Below are positions 13,976 through 21,828 of a DNA stretch of 38,922 nucleotides, in pieces. The DNA comes from Bacteroidales bacterium (GTDB lineage: Bacteria > Bacteroidota > Bacteroidia > Bacteroidales > Paludibacteraceae). The translations under genes and the position numbers were made by a program. The stretch lies in NCBI GenBank assembly GCA_900767595.1, contig CAAFZS010000040.1, positions 1 through 38,922 of the forward strand, in the 5' to 3' direction. Under the pieces are notes generated by a model, which searched no databases, was not told the DNA's origin, and worked only from the letters and a program-made list of their open reading frames with translations. Every line of letters starts with the position of its first letter. The first letter of the stretch is position 1.

Positions 13976-15194
13976 GAGTAGCGGATTTAGACATCACCCT
14001 CGTAGGAAGGTAAGATGTGATAAGACCTAAAACAACCACCACGACAAGAACAAACAGGATGTCTAATGCTTCTACCGACACAGGATAAGCCGAGATGATA
14101 TACTCGGTTCCGGTACCAAGTTTGAGTAGTCCGAATTGTTCTTGTAGTACACAAAGTATGAGTCCTAACGCAACCCCAAAGACAGCACCTAAACCGTTAA
14201 TCAAGAACCCTTCGTACAGGAAGATTCGACGGATGAGGGACGGGTCGGCACCAAGATGAGAGAGGGTGAGCGTGTCCGCCTGTTTATCGAGGATAAGCAT
14301 CGTCAAGGACGATATCATATTCAGTCCGGCGATGCAGAGGATAAACATCATCAGCACCGCTGTGAGCCATTTCTCAATACGGAGTACACGATAGAAATCC
14401 TGCTGCTGTTCATATCGGTTGAGCACCTTGAACCCATTACCTAAAGCGGCTTGGAGTCGGCTTTGCACTTTCTTGACCGAAGCATCGGGTCGAACTTTGA
14501 TTAGCAGTGAGGTCACGGTAGTAGAGTCATACTCAAAGAGTCGGCGAGCCAAAGGAAGGGAGATAATGGCCACTTTGTCGTCATACTGCGATTGGTTGAC
14601 AGCGAACTCACCGGAGATAAAAGCCACTTCGTGATAAAAACTCTGATCAGGACGCAGCAGACTAATCTGTCCTTGACGTTTAGGAGCATAGATGTGAATC
14701 GCATCCACAAAATACGAATGTACTCCCAACAGGGTGGCTAGTCCGCGACCAAAGATAATACGTTCAAAGGCACCATCATTCACGAGGAATCGTCCTGACC
14801 GTATTGTGGTGTCTATGTTCGTTATGCGTTGGAAGGATTCGTCCACACCTTTAAGGATAGCGGGAATCTGATGGGATTTATATTCGAGCAAAGCGGTTTC
14901 TGACACCTCTTCGGCATACCCCTCTATCCGTTCGTCAGCGGCAAGGCAAGCGCGGATACTATCGGTCAAAACAAAAGACTTACCTTCTACGACTTCGATG
15001 CGCAGGTCGGGATCGAAATTAGAGAACATCGATTGAACAAGGGTTCCGAAACCGTTCATCACGGATAGCACACACACCATAGCAGCGGCAATCACGGCGA
15101 CTGCTGCTACGCTGATACCACTAACGATGTTAATGGCTTGATGTCCTTTCTTAGAAAAGAGATACCGCCAAGCTATGAAAAGAGGAGTTTTCAC
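13968..15194 (-). CDS. FtsX-like ABC permease, LolC/LolE type
   Basis: This 408-residue protein has one N-terminal membrane segment (about 20-50, AINIVSGISVAAVAVIAAAM), a large MacB-type periplasmic domain (about 55-260) and three C-terminal segments ending LGLITSYLPTRVM. The opening FIAWRYLFSKKGHQAINIVS is typical of lipoprotein-releasing permeases, which move lipoproteins to LolA or directly off the inner membrane. The ATPase subunit is not in this window. It starts with GTG at 15194, overlapping the rbfA stop as GTGA; the rbfA-permease pairing is common in Bacteroidetes. Confidence 0.87.
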   Translation of the reverse strand: MKTPLFIAWRYLFSKKGHQAINIVSGISVAAVAVIAAAMVCVLSVMNGFGTLVQSMFSNFDPDLRIEVVEGKSFVLTDSIRACLAADERIEGYAEEVSETALLEYKSHQIPAILKGVDESFQRITNIDTTIRSGRFLVNDGAFERIIFGRGLATLLGVHSYFVDAIHIYAPKRQGQISLLRPDQSFYHEVAFISGEFAVNQSQYDDKVAIISLPLARRLFEYDSTTVTSLLIKVRPDASVKKVQSRLQAALGNGFKVLNRYEQQQDFYRVLRIEKWLTAVLMMFILCIAGLNMISSLTMLILDKQADTLTLSHLGADPSLIRRIFLYEGFLINGLGAVFGVALGLILCVLQEQFGLLKLGTGTEYIISAYPVSVEALDILFVLVVVVVLGLITSYLPTRVMSKSATHE

Positions 15195-15520
15195 TTGCCT
15201 AATAGTTGATCTATACGCTCCATCTTATCCAAAGTCTCATCCAAATGGAAATGTAACTCGGGAATGATACGCAACTGGTGCCGCTCTAAGTTTCCTAACT
15301 CAAAACGAATCTTGGGCGTATCTTCTTCTATTTGATGGATTAAATCAGCTTGGGGACTATAAATAGACAAGTACACGTTCGCTATCGCCAAATCAGGACT
15401 CACCCTAACCTCACTAACGGAGATCAGAGTGGACGAGATAGTACGAGCGTAACGAAGAAAGATGTCGCTCAGATCCTTCTGGATAAGGCGAGCTATCTTT
15501 TGTTGACGAGTTGTTTGCAA
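15191..15520 (-). CDS. rbfA: Ribosome-binding factor A
   Basis: The 109-residue protein starts at TTG (QTTRQQKIARLIQKDLSDIF) and has the KH-like fold pattern and the C-terminal LRIIPELHFHLDETLDKMERIDQLL typical of RbfA. It helps 16S rRNA maturation of the 30S subunit. It sits 11 bases after rpmH in the same direction and before the permease gene, so it should be read from the rpmH promoter. The TTG start is the only one that gives the conserved N-terminus. Confidence 0.92.
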   Translation of the reverse strand: MQTTRQQKIARLIQKDLSDIFLRYARTISSTLISVSEVRVSPDLAIANVYLSIYSPQADLIHQIEEDTPKIRFELGNLERHQLRIIPELHFHLDETLDKMERIDQLLGK

Positions 15521-15531
15521 GTTACCAACAA

Positions 15532-15690
15532 TTAAAATTTGTGACGACCTTCGTCAGCAACGGTCAATTGCTTACGGCCATGAGCACGGCGAGCAGCTAA
15601 GACGCGACGGCCATTAGCGGTAGCCATTCTCTCTAAAAATCCGTGTTTGTTACGACGTTTGCGTTGAGAAGGTTGAAATGTACGTTTCAT
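15532..15690 (-). CDS. rpmH: 50S ribosomal protein L34 (bL34)
   Basis: A 52-residue, strongly basic protein. It reads MKRTFQPSQRKRRNKHGF, then LERMATANGRRVLAARRAHG, then RKQLTVADEGRHKF, a complete and typical bL34. It is part of the large subunit. It is the first gene of the rpmH-rbfA-permease-xerD unit; the leader of about 75 bases contains a TAA-rich heptamer array. Confidence 0.97.
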   Translation of the reverse strand: MKRTFQPSQRKRRNKHGFLERMATANGRRVLAARRAHGRKQLTVADEGRHKF

Positions 15691-15699
15691 ATCTTTTTT

Positions 15700-15748
15700 G
15701 TTTTAGTTATTAGTCGTTTGTTTTTAGTTGTTAGTTTTAGGTTTTTTA
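15700..15748 (-). repeat. Leader heptamer array T4 upstream of rpmH
   Basis: The coding strand reads CCTAAAACTAACAACTAA and onward with 7-base ACTAA units to within about 10 bases of the rpmH ATG. Same family as T0, T2, T3 and T5. Confidence 0.85.
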
Positions 15749-15770
15749 CATTTTTTCGCAAAATGGACTG

Positions 15771-15802
15771 CAAAAGTACAACTTTTTTTTGATATGTGCA
15801 AA
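15771..15802 (-). promoter_or_regulatory. Promoter for rpmH and downstream genes
   Basis: The reverse strand has TTTG (15799-15802), a 20-base gap starting CACATATC with an A8 run, then TACTTTTG (15771-15778) and CAG. It overlaps the divergent recO promoter. Confidence 0.85.
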
Positions 15803-15818
15803 TTTTTTTGTATCTTTG
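15788..15818 (+). promoter_or_regulatory. Promoter for recO
   Basis: TTTG (15788-15791), a 19-base gap, then TATCTTTG (15811-15818) followed by CAG. The recO ATG is 21 bases further. The -33 elements of this and the rpmH promoter lie within each other's span. Confidence 0.85.
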
Positions 15819-15839
15819 CAGCACTTTTTATGAATTTTT

Positions 15840-16346
15840 ATGCTAAAAAAGGACCAAGTCATCGTTATTCACTGCCAAAAGCACTCCGATAAGGCCAATA
15901 TCTTGCACACGTATTCCTTACAGAACGGGCGCGAAAACTTTGTTTTTTATCGAGGTCGTAAACGCGCCGGAATGGAGGGGGGACTTCCTAATCTCCCATT
16001 GGTCATCTTAGAAGTCTGTTATGATGATCAAAAGACCCGCGAGATGAAGGTCATTCAATCGGTTAATCCGATCTTCATCCCTTTAGCCGACGATAGTGAA
16101 AAGCAGTGCGTAAGGATGATCTTAGGGGAAGTGCTGTACAAAACCTTGCGTCATCCCATGGCGGACGAGCGTATCTATCAGTTCGTGGCATTCACGATAC
16201 GGCAGTTAGACACAGCAGAGAAGGCGCAAGCGTTAGTGCGTCCTTTCTTGCATCATTTTTCCGAATTATTAGGATATGGCGGTGAGTGGGTAGAAGAATG
16301 GAACAATCTCTCCTCACTGGACCTTTTGCGGGAGATGTTGGATTAA
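15840..16346 (+). CDS. recO: DNA repair protein RecO, unusually short
   Basis: This 168-residue protein has the RecO N-terminal OB-fold pattern (VIVIHCQKHSDKANILHTYSLQNGRENF) and a helical part with LGEVLYKTLRHPMADERIYQFV. RecO loads RecA onto SSB-coated DNA with RecR. Bacteroidetes RecO proteins are about 240 residues; here FLHHFSELLGYGGEW is followed almost at once by the C-terminal LSSLDLLREML, so about 70 internal residues are missing, by comparison from memory. The 3' end overlaps the convergent metallophosphoesterase gene by 33 bases. The family call rests on the N-terminal fold and the ends. Confidence 0.78.
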   Translation: MLKKDQVIVIHCQKHSDKANILHTYSLQNGRENFVFYRGRKRAGMEGGLPNLPLVILEVCYDDQKTREMKVIQSVNPIFIPLADDSEKQCVRMILGEVLYKTLRHPMADERIYQFVAFTIRQLDTAEKAQALVRPFLHHFSELLGYGGEWVEEWNNLSSLDLLREMLD

Positions 16347-17303
16347 CACTTCGTCATAAACGGAGTCGGTATCCAAAGCAAAAGTCTGCATCTGTAAGTT
16401 TTCTTTCGTAACCGTTACCAGCGTATAAACAGGTTGGGTTTCCAGTCTCTCAACCACTGCGTTTTTCTGCACCTTATGAGTGCGGTGTACACTACCCAAC
16501 TCCACAAAAGGCAGTTGACGAGCATACATGTGGTCGTGACCGGTAAAGACTAAGTCTGCTTTCTCGAGAGCATGGCCAATAAAAGTGTAGATGCCCGCAT
16601 TGAATCGTCCCTTCGCAACAGAATGGGCGGGATGGTGCATAATAACGACCGTGAAACGGCCCTCAGCCCCGAGGATGGCATCTTGCACCCACTTATTCAG
16701 ACGTGTGAAGTGGTGCAATAGATAAGGTGCCGAAGTGTCAATGGCAATCACCCGAAGGTAACGGAAATCCACATAATAAGTGGAACCCAAACTATTCGAC
16801 GGCCCGTTAAGCGGATGGCGGAACATTGAATACCAAAGATAAGGCAGGTGTCGAACGATGCCTTTATGATACTCATGATTGCCGGGAGTGGTTAAGACGG
16901 GAAGGTGTTCTAACTCAGTGTCCGCTAAGTCCTTGACAAGCATCTGGGCATAGTAGGTATAGCCCCGTTCCATCCAGTCGCCTACTTGGGCGATAGCATC
17001 GAGAGAAGGATTGTTTTTGCCTAAACGGGCATAGCCGTCGTGATGGATATCGTTATGTACATCGCCTAAGACCAGTAAACGGAATGTGTCGGGTTCGGTA
17101 AGGTCGTACCAAACCGAATCTGCCTGTACGAAGTTAGGTACCTGGTCTTGTCCAAAGGTAGCGAATTGGTAGGGTAAAACCGTCTCTTCCCAAACGGGTT
17201 CGGGCGGGTTACCAAACCAAGCCTTCCAGCGGCAGATACACGTAATCGTACCTGCTGCCAGAAAGACTAAACATACGATAATCCAAACGACTGACTTACG
17301 CAT
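16314..17303 (-). CDS. Membrane-anchored metallophosphoesterase
   Basis: The 329-residue protein has an N-terminal hydrophobic anchor (about 5-25) and the calcineurin-like set: LGDVHND, VGDWMERG, PGNHEYHKG, VIMHHPAHSV and FTGHDHMY. These residues bind two metals, so the protein probably hydrolyses a phosphoester in the periplasm. The substrate is unknown. It is the last gene after pgk and the DUF3127 gene (12-base gap) and may serve a general phosphatase role. Confidence 0.9.
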   Translation of the reverse strand: MRKSVVWIIVCLVFLAAGTITCICRWKAWFGNPPEPVWEETVLPYQFATFGQDQVPNFVQADSVWYDLTEPDTFRLLVLGDVHNDIHHDGYARLGKNNPSLDAIAQVGDWMERGYTYYAQMLVKDLADTELEHLPVLTTPGNHEYHKGIVRHLPYLWYSMFRHPLNGPSNSLGSTYYVDFRYLRVIAIDTSAPYLLHHFTRLNKWVQDAILGAEGRFTVVIMHHPAHSVAKGRFNAGIYTFIGHALEKADLVFTGHDHMYARQLPFVELGSVHRTHKVQKNAVVERLETQPVYTLVTVTKENLQMQTFALDTDSVYDEVLIQHLPQKVQ

Positions 17304-17314
17304 GCGTTATCGAA

Positions 17315-17710
17315 TTAGAACGGCAGATCCGTTGACTCATCACTTGCGGAAGCGTCGAAGGGAGTAGTGTTGGCTGCCGGAGCCTCTGCTGCCATAGGCG
17401 TTACAGCAGGTGCCGGAGCATCGGCAGGAGCGGATTCAACAACCCCTTTCTGTACGCGATAAGCGCGAATAGAGGTGTACCAACGGCCATTGAACTCGTG
17501 GCTATCGATATCGAAACTGATGGTGATAACATCATCCACCTCAAAGGGGTTATTGTTAATACGGTCCTCACCAAAAACCTCGAAGCACACCTTACGAGGA
17601 TATTGGTCTTGGGTTTCTAAGATTGCGGATTGCGCTTTCCACGGGTTACCATTGCGACCCGTACCCTCTTGAAGAGGGAGTTTTTGAATGACTTTTCCTG
17701 ATATTTCCAT
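17315..17710 (-). CDS. DUF3127 OB-fold protein with an SSB-like acidic tail
   Basis: The 131-residue protein has a DUF3127 domain (about 1-90; ISGKVIQKLPLQEGTGRNG, KVCFEVFGEDRI, NGRWYTSIRAYRVQ) of predicted OB fold. An Ala/Pro-rich linker follows, and the last residues are DESTDLPF. The end resembles the DDDIPF tip that SSB uses to recruit repair and replication proteins, so a single-strand DNA-binding role is plausible but unproven for this family. It starts two bases after the pgk stop. Confidence 0.85.
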   Translation of the reverse strand: MEISGKVIQKLPLQEGTGRNGNPWKAQSAILETQDQYPRKVCFEVFGEDRINNNPFEVDDVITISFDIDSHEFNGRWYTSIRAYRVQKGVVESAPADAPAPAVTPMAAEAPAANTTPFDASASDESTDLPF

Positions 17711-17712
17711 AA

Positions 17713-18966
17713 TTATTCTCCTTTAATGGCTGCAACGCCGGGTAATACTTTTCCTTCGATGGCCTCAAGCAAAGCGCCGCCACCGGTGGATATATAACTA
17801 ACGCGGTCGGCCATACCGAACTTATTGATACAAGCTACACTATCGCCACCACCGATGAGCGAGTAAGCTCCCTTATCGGTAGCCTCGGCAATAGCCTCGG
17901 CAATAGCCTTACTTCCTGCGGTGAAGTTCTCAAACTCAAACACACCTGCGGGGCCGTTCCAAAGAATGGTTTTAGCACCCTTAATAGCGTTGGCAAAGAG
18001 TTCGCGGCTCTTGGGTCCGGCATCCATACCTTGCCAGCCGGCAGGAATGGATTTGCTGTCACATACCTGCGTTTTAGCATCGTTAGCAAAAGCGTCAGCA
18101 ATAACAGAATCGGTACCGAGCACGAGGTTTACACCTTTCGCTTTAGCTTGTGCTAAGATATCGAGAGCGAGGTCGAGTTTATCGTCTTCGCAGATAGAGT
18201 CACCTATCTGACCTCCTTGCGCTTTAGCAAACGTATAGGTCATACCGCCGCAGAGGATGAGGTTATCCACTTTGTTCATCAGGTTCTCGATGATACCAAT
18301 CTTCGTCGATACTTTCGAACCGCCCATAATAGCGGTGAAGGGACGACGAATGTTCTTGAGGATGTTATCCACAGCCTCCACCTCTTTCTCCATAAGGAAA
18401 CCGAGCATCTTATTGTTCTCATCAAAATAATCAGCGATAACGGCGGTCGAAGCGTGTTTGCGGTGAGCGGTGCCGAAAGCGTCGTTCACATAGCAGTCAG
18501 CATACGAAGCGAGGGTCTTAGCAAACTCTTTCTGTTTTGCTTTCATCTCTTTCTTTGCCTCTTCGTAACGAGGATCCTCCTTCTCAATGTCGGTCGGTTT
18601 ACCTTCCTCTTCTGCATAGAAACGAAGGTTCTCAAGCAGCAGCACTTCGCCTGCCTTCAGGGCATCGGCTTGAGCTTTGGCTTGAGCGCAATCCGAAGCG
18701 AATTGTACTTTTGTGCCAAGGGCTTTCGACACAGCGTCCACGATTTGGCTTAAACTGTATTTAGCAGCGGGTTTGCCCTTAGGCTTGCCCAGGTGAGACA
18801 TGATAATGAGCGCACCACCCTCGTTGAGGATGTGTTTGAGTGTGGGTAAAGCACCACGAATACGAGTGTCATCAGTGATAACACCATTTTCATCCAAGGG
18901 GACATTAAAATCCACCCGTACGATTGCCTTCTTGCCGGCAAACTTGTAGTTAGAAATTGTCATCAT
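17713..18966 (-). CDS. pgk: Phosphoglycerate kinase
   Basis: The 417-residue protein shows the classic N-terminal AIVRVDFNVPLDENGVITDD with TRIRGALPTLKHIL, the helix LSHLGKPKG, and the C-terminal nucleotide site (NGPAGVFEFENF, LIGGGDSVACINKFG, STGGGALLE). It makes ATP from 1,3-bisphosphoglycerate in glycolysis. Length is normal. The ATG is doubled (MM). The leader holds heptamer array T5. It probably belongs to a unit with the upstream DUF6242 gene, since only about 40 bases separate them and no TAnnTTTG element is present. Confidence 0.97.
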   Translation of the reverse strand: MMTISNYKFAGKKAIVRVDFNVPLDENGVITDDTRIRGALPTLKHILNEGGALIIMSHLGKPKGKPAAKYSLSQIVDAVSKALGTKVQFASDCAQAKAQADALKAGEVLLLENLRFYAEEEGKPTDIEKEDPRYEEAKKEMKAKQKEFAKTLASYADCYVNDAFGTAHRKHASTAVIADYFDENNKMLGFLMEKEVEAVDNILKNIRRPFTAIMGGSKVSTKIGIIENLMNKVDNLILCGGMTYTFAKAQGGQIGDSICEDDKLDLALDILAQAKAKGVNLVLGTDSVIADAFANDAKTQVCDSKSIPAGWQGMDAGPKSRELFANAIKGAKTILWNGPAGVFEFENFTAGSKAIAEAIAEATDKGAYSLIGGGDSVACINKFGMADRVSYISTGGGALLEAIEGKVLPGVAAIKGE

Positions 18967-18975
18967 AATTGTTTT

Positions 18976-19008
18976 ATTTAGTTGTTAGTTTTTAGTCGTT
19001 AGTTTTAG
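18976..19008 (-). repeat. Leader heptamer array T5 upstream of pgk
   Basis: The coding strand has CTAAAACTAACGACTAA and further ACTAA units every 7 bases, ending about 10 bases before the pgk ATG. It also carries the stop region of the DUF6242 gene. Confidence 0.85.
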
Positions 19009-20396
19009 TCACGCTTGGGCCAATCGATGGAAGTGAGGCGACCACAATAAACATCTGCAAAAGTGGTTGTCAAATAACTTCCTCCGATAAGGTAAATATT
19101 ATTGTTATACACAAACACGGATTGTTTTTGGCGCATTTGATAAGAGGGAGGTAACATATTCTTTGACGTATCCGGTACAACCCAGTTCATTCCCTCATCC
19201 ACACTCACCAAGATAGGTTGTTGGAAATGTACTTTATCATCCACTCCACCAAAAAGGAAGAGAGCATTGCCATACCAAACCAAACCGGCTCCTGTCAAGG
19301 AGGTAAAGACAGGTTTTTCAATAGAGAAGTTCTTAATACGATAGCCGGAGGCTTCGGAATATTCGATATTCCACCGGCTGTTGAGACTCTTGCCCGCTTG
19401 CGAGAAGCCGCCGATAATAGTTGCTCTTTCCAACAACCCCGTGCGGTTAAAACATGTGGCTGCAAACGAACTAATCGGGAAGTCTTCGGGCAACGGATCC
19501 AAATACGCTGCGATAACGAGTTGGTTATCATCTCCTAAGAAAGCCAGACGCAGTTGGTCTTCCGTATCCTTCACGATAGCCCAAATCCGTTTATTAAAAT
19601 TCATCAGCATCGTAATGGGCGTAAAATCACCCTCTTGTAATACAGCCTCCCATTGGTTAGGTGTAGAGGCGATGTATAATGTATTCCCATCCAAATAATA
19701 GGCCTTCCCTGTCGTGGTGTCTGCAAGGATAGCTCTTACATTACAGTTCTCGGGTAATCCATTCGGCGGTGTCGGTCCATCCCAATGCTCCCCGTCCGTA
19801 GAAGTATAGTAATAATTTGAGAAGCCGTTATTGACCATTAAACAGAGTTGGTTATCCAAGAAGAACGCCTGTTGTTCGCTACCGTCGGGATCGGGTGTGT
19901 AAATTTGCGGAGTCAGTTGTTTCCACGTAAACTTATCCGGATCTTTCGTATGCACCGTCACATTGATGGTATATACTTTCGTATTGGTTCCATCGGAAGA
20001 AGTGATAGACATATAGATTGGTTGTCGGGTGAAGTCGATGGTGTCTGCCCCTTTTAGATAAACGGTGGTATCCGGATTGCTAAGGCGGACAGAGACTGAA
20101 CCGGGGGTTGCTCCATAAGTAAAACTGGGAATCACTTTATCAATCCGTGTACCATATAAGATAGAGTCCATATTATACACCCTACCCGTATCCAGTCCCT
20201 CATCAATGCGGAAGGTTGCTTTCGCCAAACCAGGGAACGAATCTTGAGGCATAAAACGCATCGCTGTCAATTGCGCGACGGAGGACGTCACCGGCGTGTT
20301 TGAAGAGCTATTATTGCAAGAAATGCACAAACAGAAGACCAAAAAGCCTCCTATTAATAGCAAAAAGTGATAATTTTTAATATTTTTCTTGCTCAT
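19005..20396 (-). CDS. DUF6242 lipoprotein
   Basis: This is a 463-residue protein from the ATG at 20396; the TTG two codons upstream is less likely. The signal peptide ends in LCISC with Cys27 as probable lipid site, followed by a Ser/Asn tether. The N-terminal half resembles a Bacteroidetes Ig-like domain (SVSVRLSNPDTTVYLKGADT) and the C-terminal half has Kelch/BNR-like strands (LFLFGGVDDKVHF, NNIYLIGGSYL). It matches the DUF6242 type as I remember it. It should be surface- or periplasm-exposed; the role is unknown. Its start region overlaps the divergent promoter of the cyclo-ligase gene, and I see no promoter of its own. Confidence 0.82.
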   Translation of the reverse strand: MSKKNIKNYHFLLLIGGFLVFCLCISCNNSSSNTPVTSSVAQLTAMRFMPQDSFPGLAKATFRIDEGLDTGRVYNMDSILYGTRIDKVIPSFTYGATPGSVSVRLSNPDTTVYLKGADTIDFTRQPIYMSITSSDGTNTKVYTINVTVHTKDPDKFTWKQLTPQIYTPDPDGSEQQAFFLDNQLCLMVNNGFSNYYYTSTDGEHWDGPTPPNGLPENCNVRAILADTTTGKAYYLDGNTLYIASTPNQWEAVLQEGDFTPITMLMNFNKRIWAIVKDTEDQLRLAFLGDDNQLVIAAYLDPLPEDFPISSFAATCFNRTGLLERATIIGGFSQAGKSLNSRWNIEYSEASGYRIKNFSIEKPVFTSLTGAGLVWYGNALFLFGGVDDKVHFQQPILVSVDEGMNWVVPDTSKNMLPPSYQMRQKQSVFVYNNNIYLIGGSYLTTTFADVYCGRLTSIDWPKRD

Positions 20397-20419
20397 ATGC
20401 AAAATTTTTCGTACTTTTG
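20389..20419 (+). promoter_or_regulatory. Promoter for the 5-formyl-THF cyclo-ligase gene
   Basis: TTG (20389-20391), a 20-base gap, then TACTTTTG (20412-20419) followed by TAG. The leader is about 48 bases. The -33 part lies inside the first codons of the DUF6242 gene on the other strand. Confidence 0.8.
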
Positions 20420-20472
20420 TAGTCGATTTAAAGACAAGCGTCTTTATTGTTTATTTTTAAGCCCTTATTATT

Positions 20473-21075
20473 ATGCTTTTCGCCGGACAAATTCATGATT
20501 TTATTGCCTTACTCCCTTGGTCGCGTTTGCACAAACAAAAAGCTGCCTTAAGAGAGATCTTGGAACAACGTCGTCGTGTTTATGACAAAACCAAAGCCGC
20601 TCAAGATGCGCAAACACTTATTCGTCGTATTACCAAACACCCTCGGTTCCAACAAGCCAAGACGGTGATGCTCTATGCCCCTATTCACAACGAAATCGAT
20701 TTGCTCGGTTTGATAGACCAATTCAAGGATACCAAAACCATCCTTCTTCCTGTTACCCATCGCCGTTGCATCAAGGCGCATCCCTACGAAGGGGAAGAGA
20801 AGATGCATCGTGGCAAGTATCGAGTGATGGAACCAACTACCGAACCCTTTGAGGGCACCATTGACCTTATCTTAGTCCCGGGGGTTGCCTTTGACCATCA
20901 TCTGCATCGCTTGGGTCGTGGCGGCGGATTTTACGATAAGTTCTTACGCTATCAACACCATTCCTTCAAACTCGGTGTGGGATACGATTTCCAGTTGCGT
21001 AAGACTACGATTCCTCACGGTCTTTTAGATACGCGTTTGGACGCCATCCTCACCCCCACTAAATCCATTGGATAG
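20473..21075 (+). CDS. 5-formyltetrahydrofolate cyclo-ligase
   Basis: The 200-residue protein has the N-terminal KAALREILEQRR substrate/ATP motif and the C-terminal signature LVPGVAFDHHLHRLGRGGGF. It converts 5-formyl-THF to 5,10-methenyl-THF using ATP. About 25 residues precede the usual start (MLFAGQIHDFIALLPWSRLH), but no later Met gives a complete domain, so this is the supported start. The 3' end overlaps the convergent unknown gene by 17 bases. Confidence 0.92.
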   Translation: MLFAGQIHDFIALLPWSRLHKQKAALREILEQRRRVYDKTKAAQDAQTLIRRITKHPRFQQAKTVMLYAPIHNEIDLLGLIDQFKDTKTILLPVTHRRCIKAHPYEGEEKMHRGKYRVMEPTTEPFEGTIDLILVPGVAFDHHLHRLGRGGGFYDKFLRYQHHSFKLGVGYDFQLRKTTIPHGLLDTRLDAILTPTKSIG

Positions 21076-21817
21076 ACGTTTGGCTCTTTTCTGCTTCCTC
21101 TAATGCCTTATCCGTTGCCGCCGACAATCGCTTCTCGCCGGTGCGATAATAATATATAAGACCATATTCTTTACAAAGATTCAGCTTCGCAAACGGAAGT
21201 TGGTCTTTGAAATATTCTTCTACTTGATTCCAAATCCGAACTATCAACTCGTCAGCTTGCTTGCGCAGTTGTTCCACGTTCTCATACACCCGACTTGATG
21301 TTTTTTTACTGAACGAGTGGTTCACCTGTTGCTCCTTAAAAATGTCGTAATACACCTTTACTTTATTGATAGCCGGGTTATAAATAGGGAAACCTCCTTT
21401 ACTGATTCGCTCATTCTCTCCTTGGATAATATGTTCTCCCCAATATAACAAATCCTCTTCTGTTGACAAGTCCGGTACCACATGGTTCTCTGTATCTAAG
21501 CCATACAGTGCCCGATAATCTTTCTTTATCTCCCCGCGGATAATCGCCAAGTTCAGCACTTGGATAAAGTGGGAAATATACATCCGTGCATTCTGTACAC
21601 CCAGACGATACTCTTTATTCGCCGACACCTTACTTTGATAGTTGTCGTGATATTGACTAATCAAGGTCTCAAACTGCATTAAAACGCGCTGTGCCTCTTG
21701 TAGCGTTGAGTAATCCAACACTTGCTGATTATAATCGGCTTCGCTTGATCGTTGTACCGCTTTCTGCAAAGCAGATAGACGCGCTTGGTCTGTATTTGGT
21801 AATCTTCTGTAGGGCAT
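21059..21817 (-). CDS. Unknown helical protein
   Basis: This 252-residue, mostly charged protein has no signal peptide or membrane segment, so it should be cytoplasmic. It looks helical (long runs such as QYHDNYQSKVSANKEYRLG and RKQADELIVRIWNQVEEYF). I do not recognise the family. It follows the polyprenyl synthase gene by 11 bases and is probably the last gene of the rpoD-ddl unit. Confidence 0.75.
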   Translation of the reverse strand: MPYRRLPNTDQARLSALQKAVQRSSEADYNQQVLDYSTLQEAQRVLMQFETLISQYHDNYQSKVSANKEYRLGVQNARMYISHFIQVLNLAIIRGEIKKDYRALYGLDTENHVVPDLSTEEDLLYWGEHIIQGENERISKGGFPIYNPAINKVKVYYDIFKEQQVNHSFSKKTSSRVYENVEQLRKQADELIVRIWNQVEEYFKDQLPFAKLNLCKEYGLIYYYRTGEKRLSAATDKALEEAEKSQTSIQWI

Positions 21818-21828
21818 ATGCTTACATT

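Noticed and set aside
15700..15748. TAA heptamer leader as a transcription terminator
   Set aside because: No stable hairpin or T-run follows; location ahead of starts fits a leader better.
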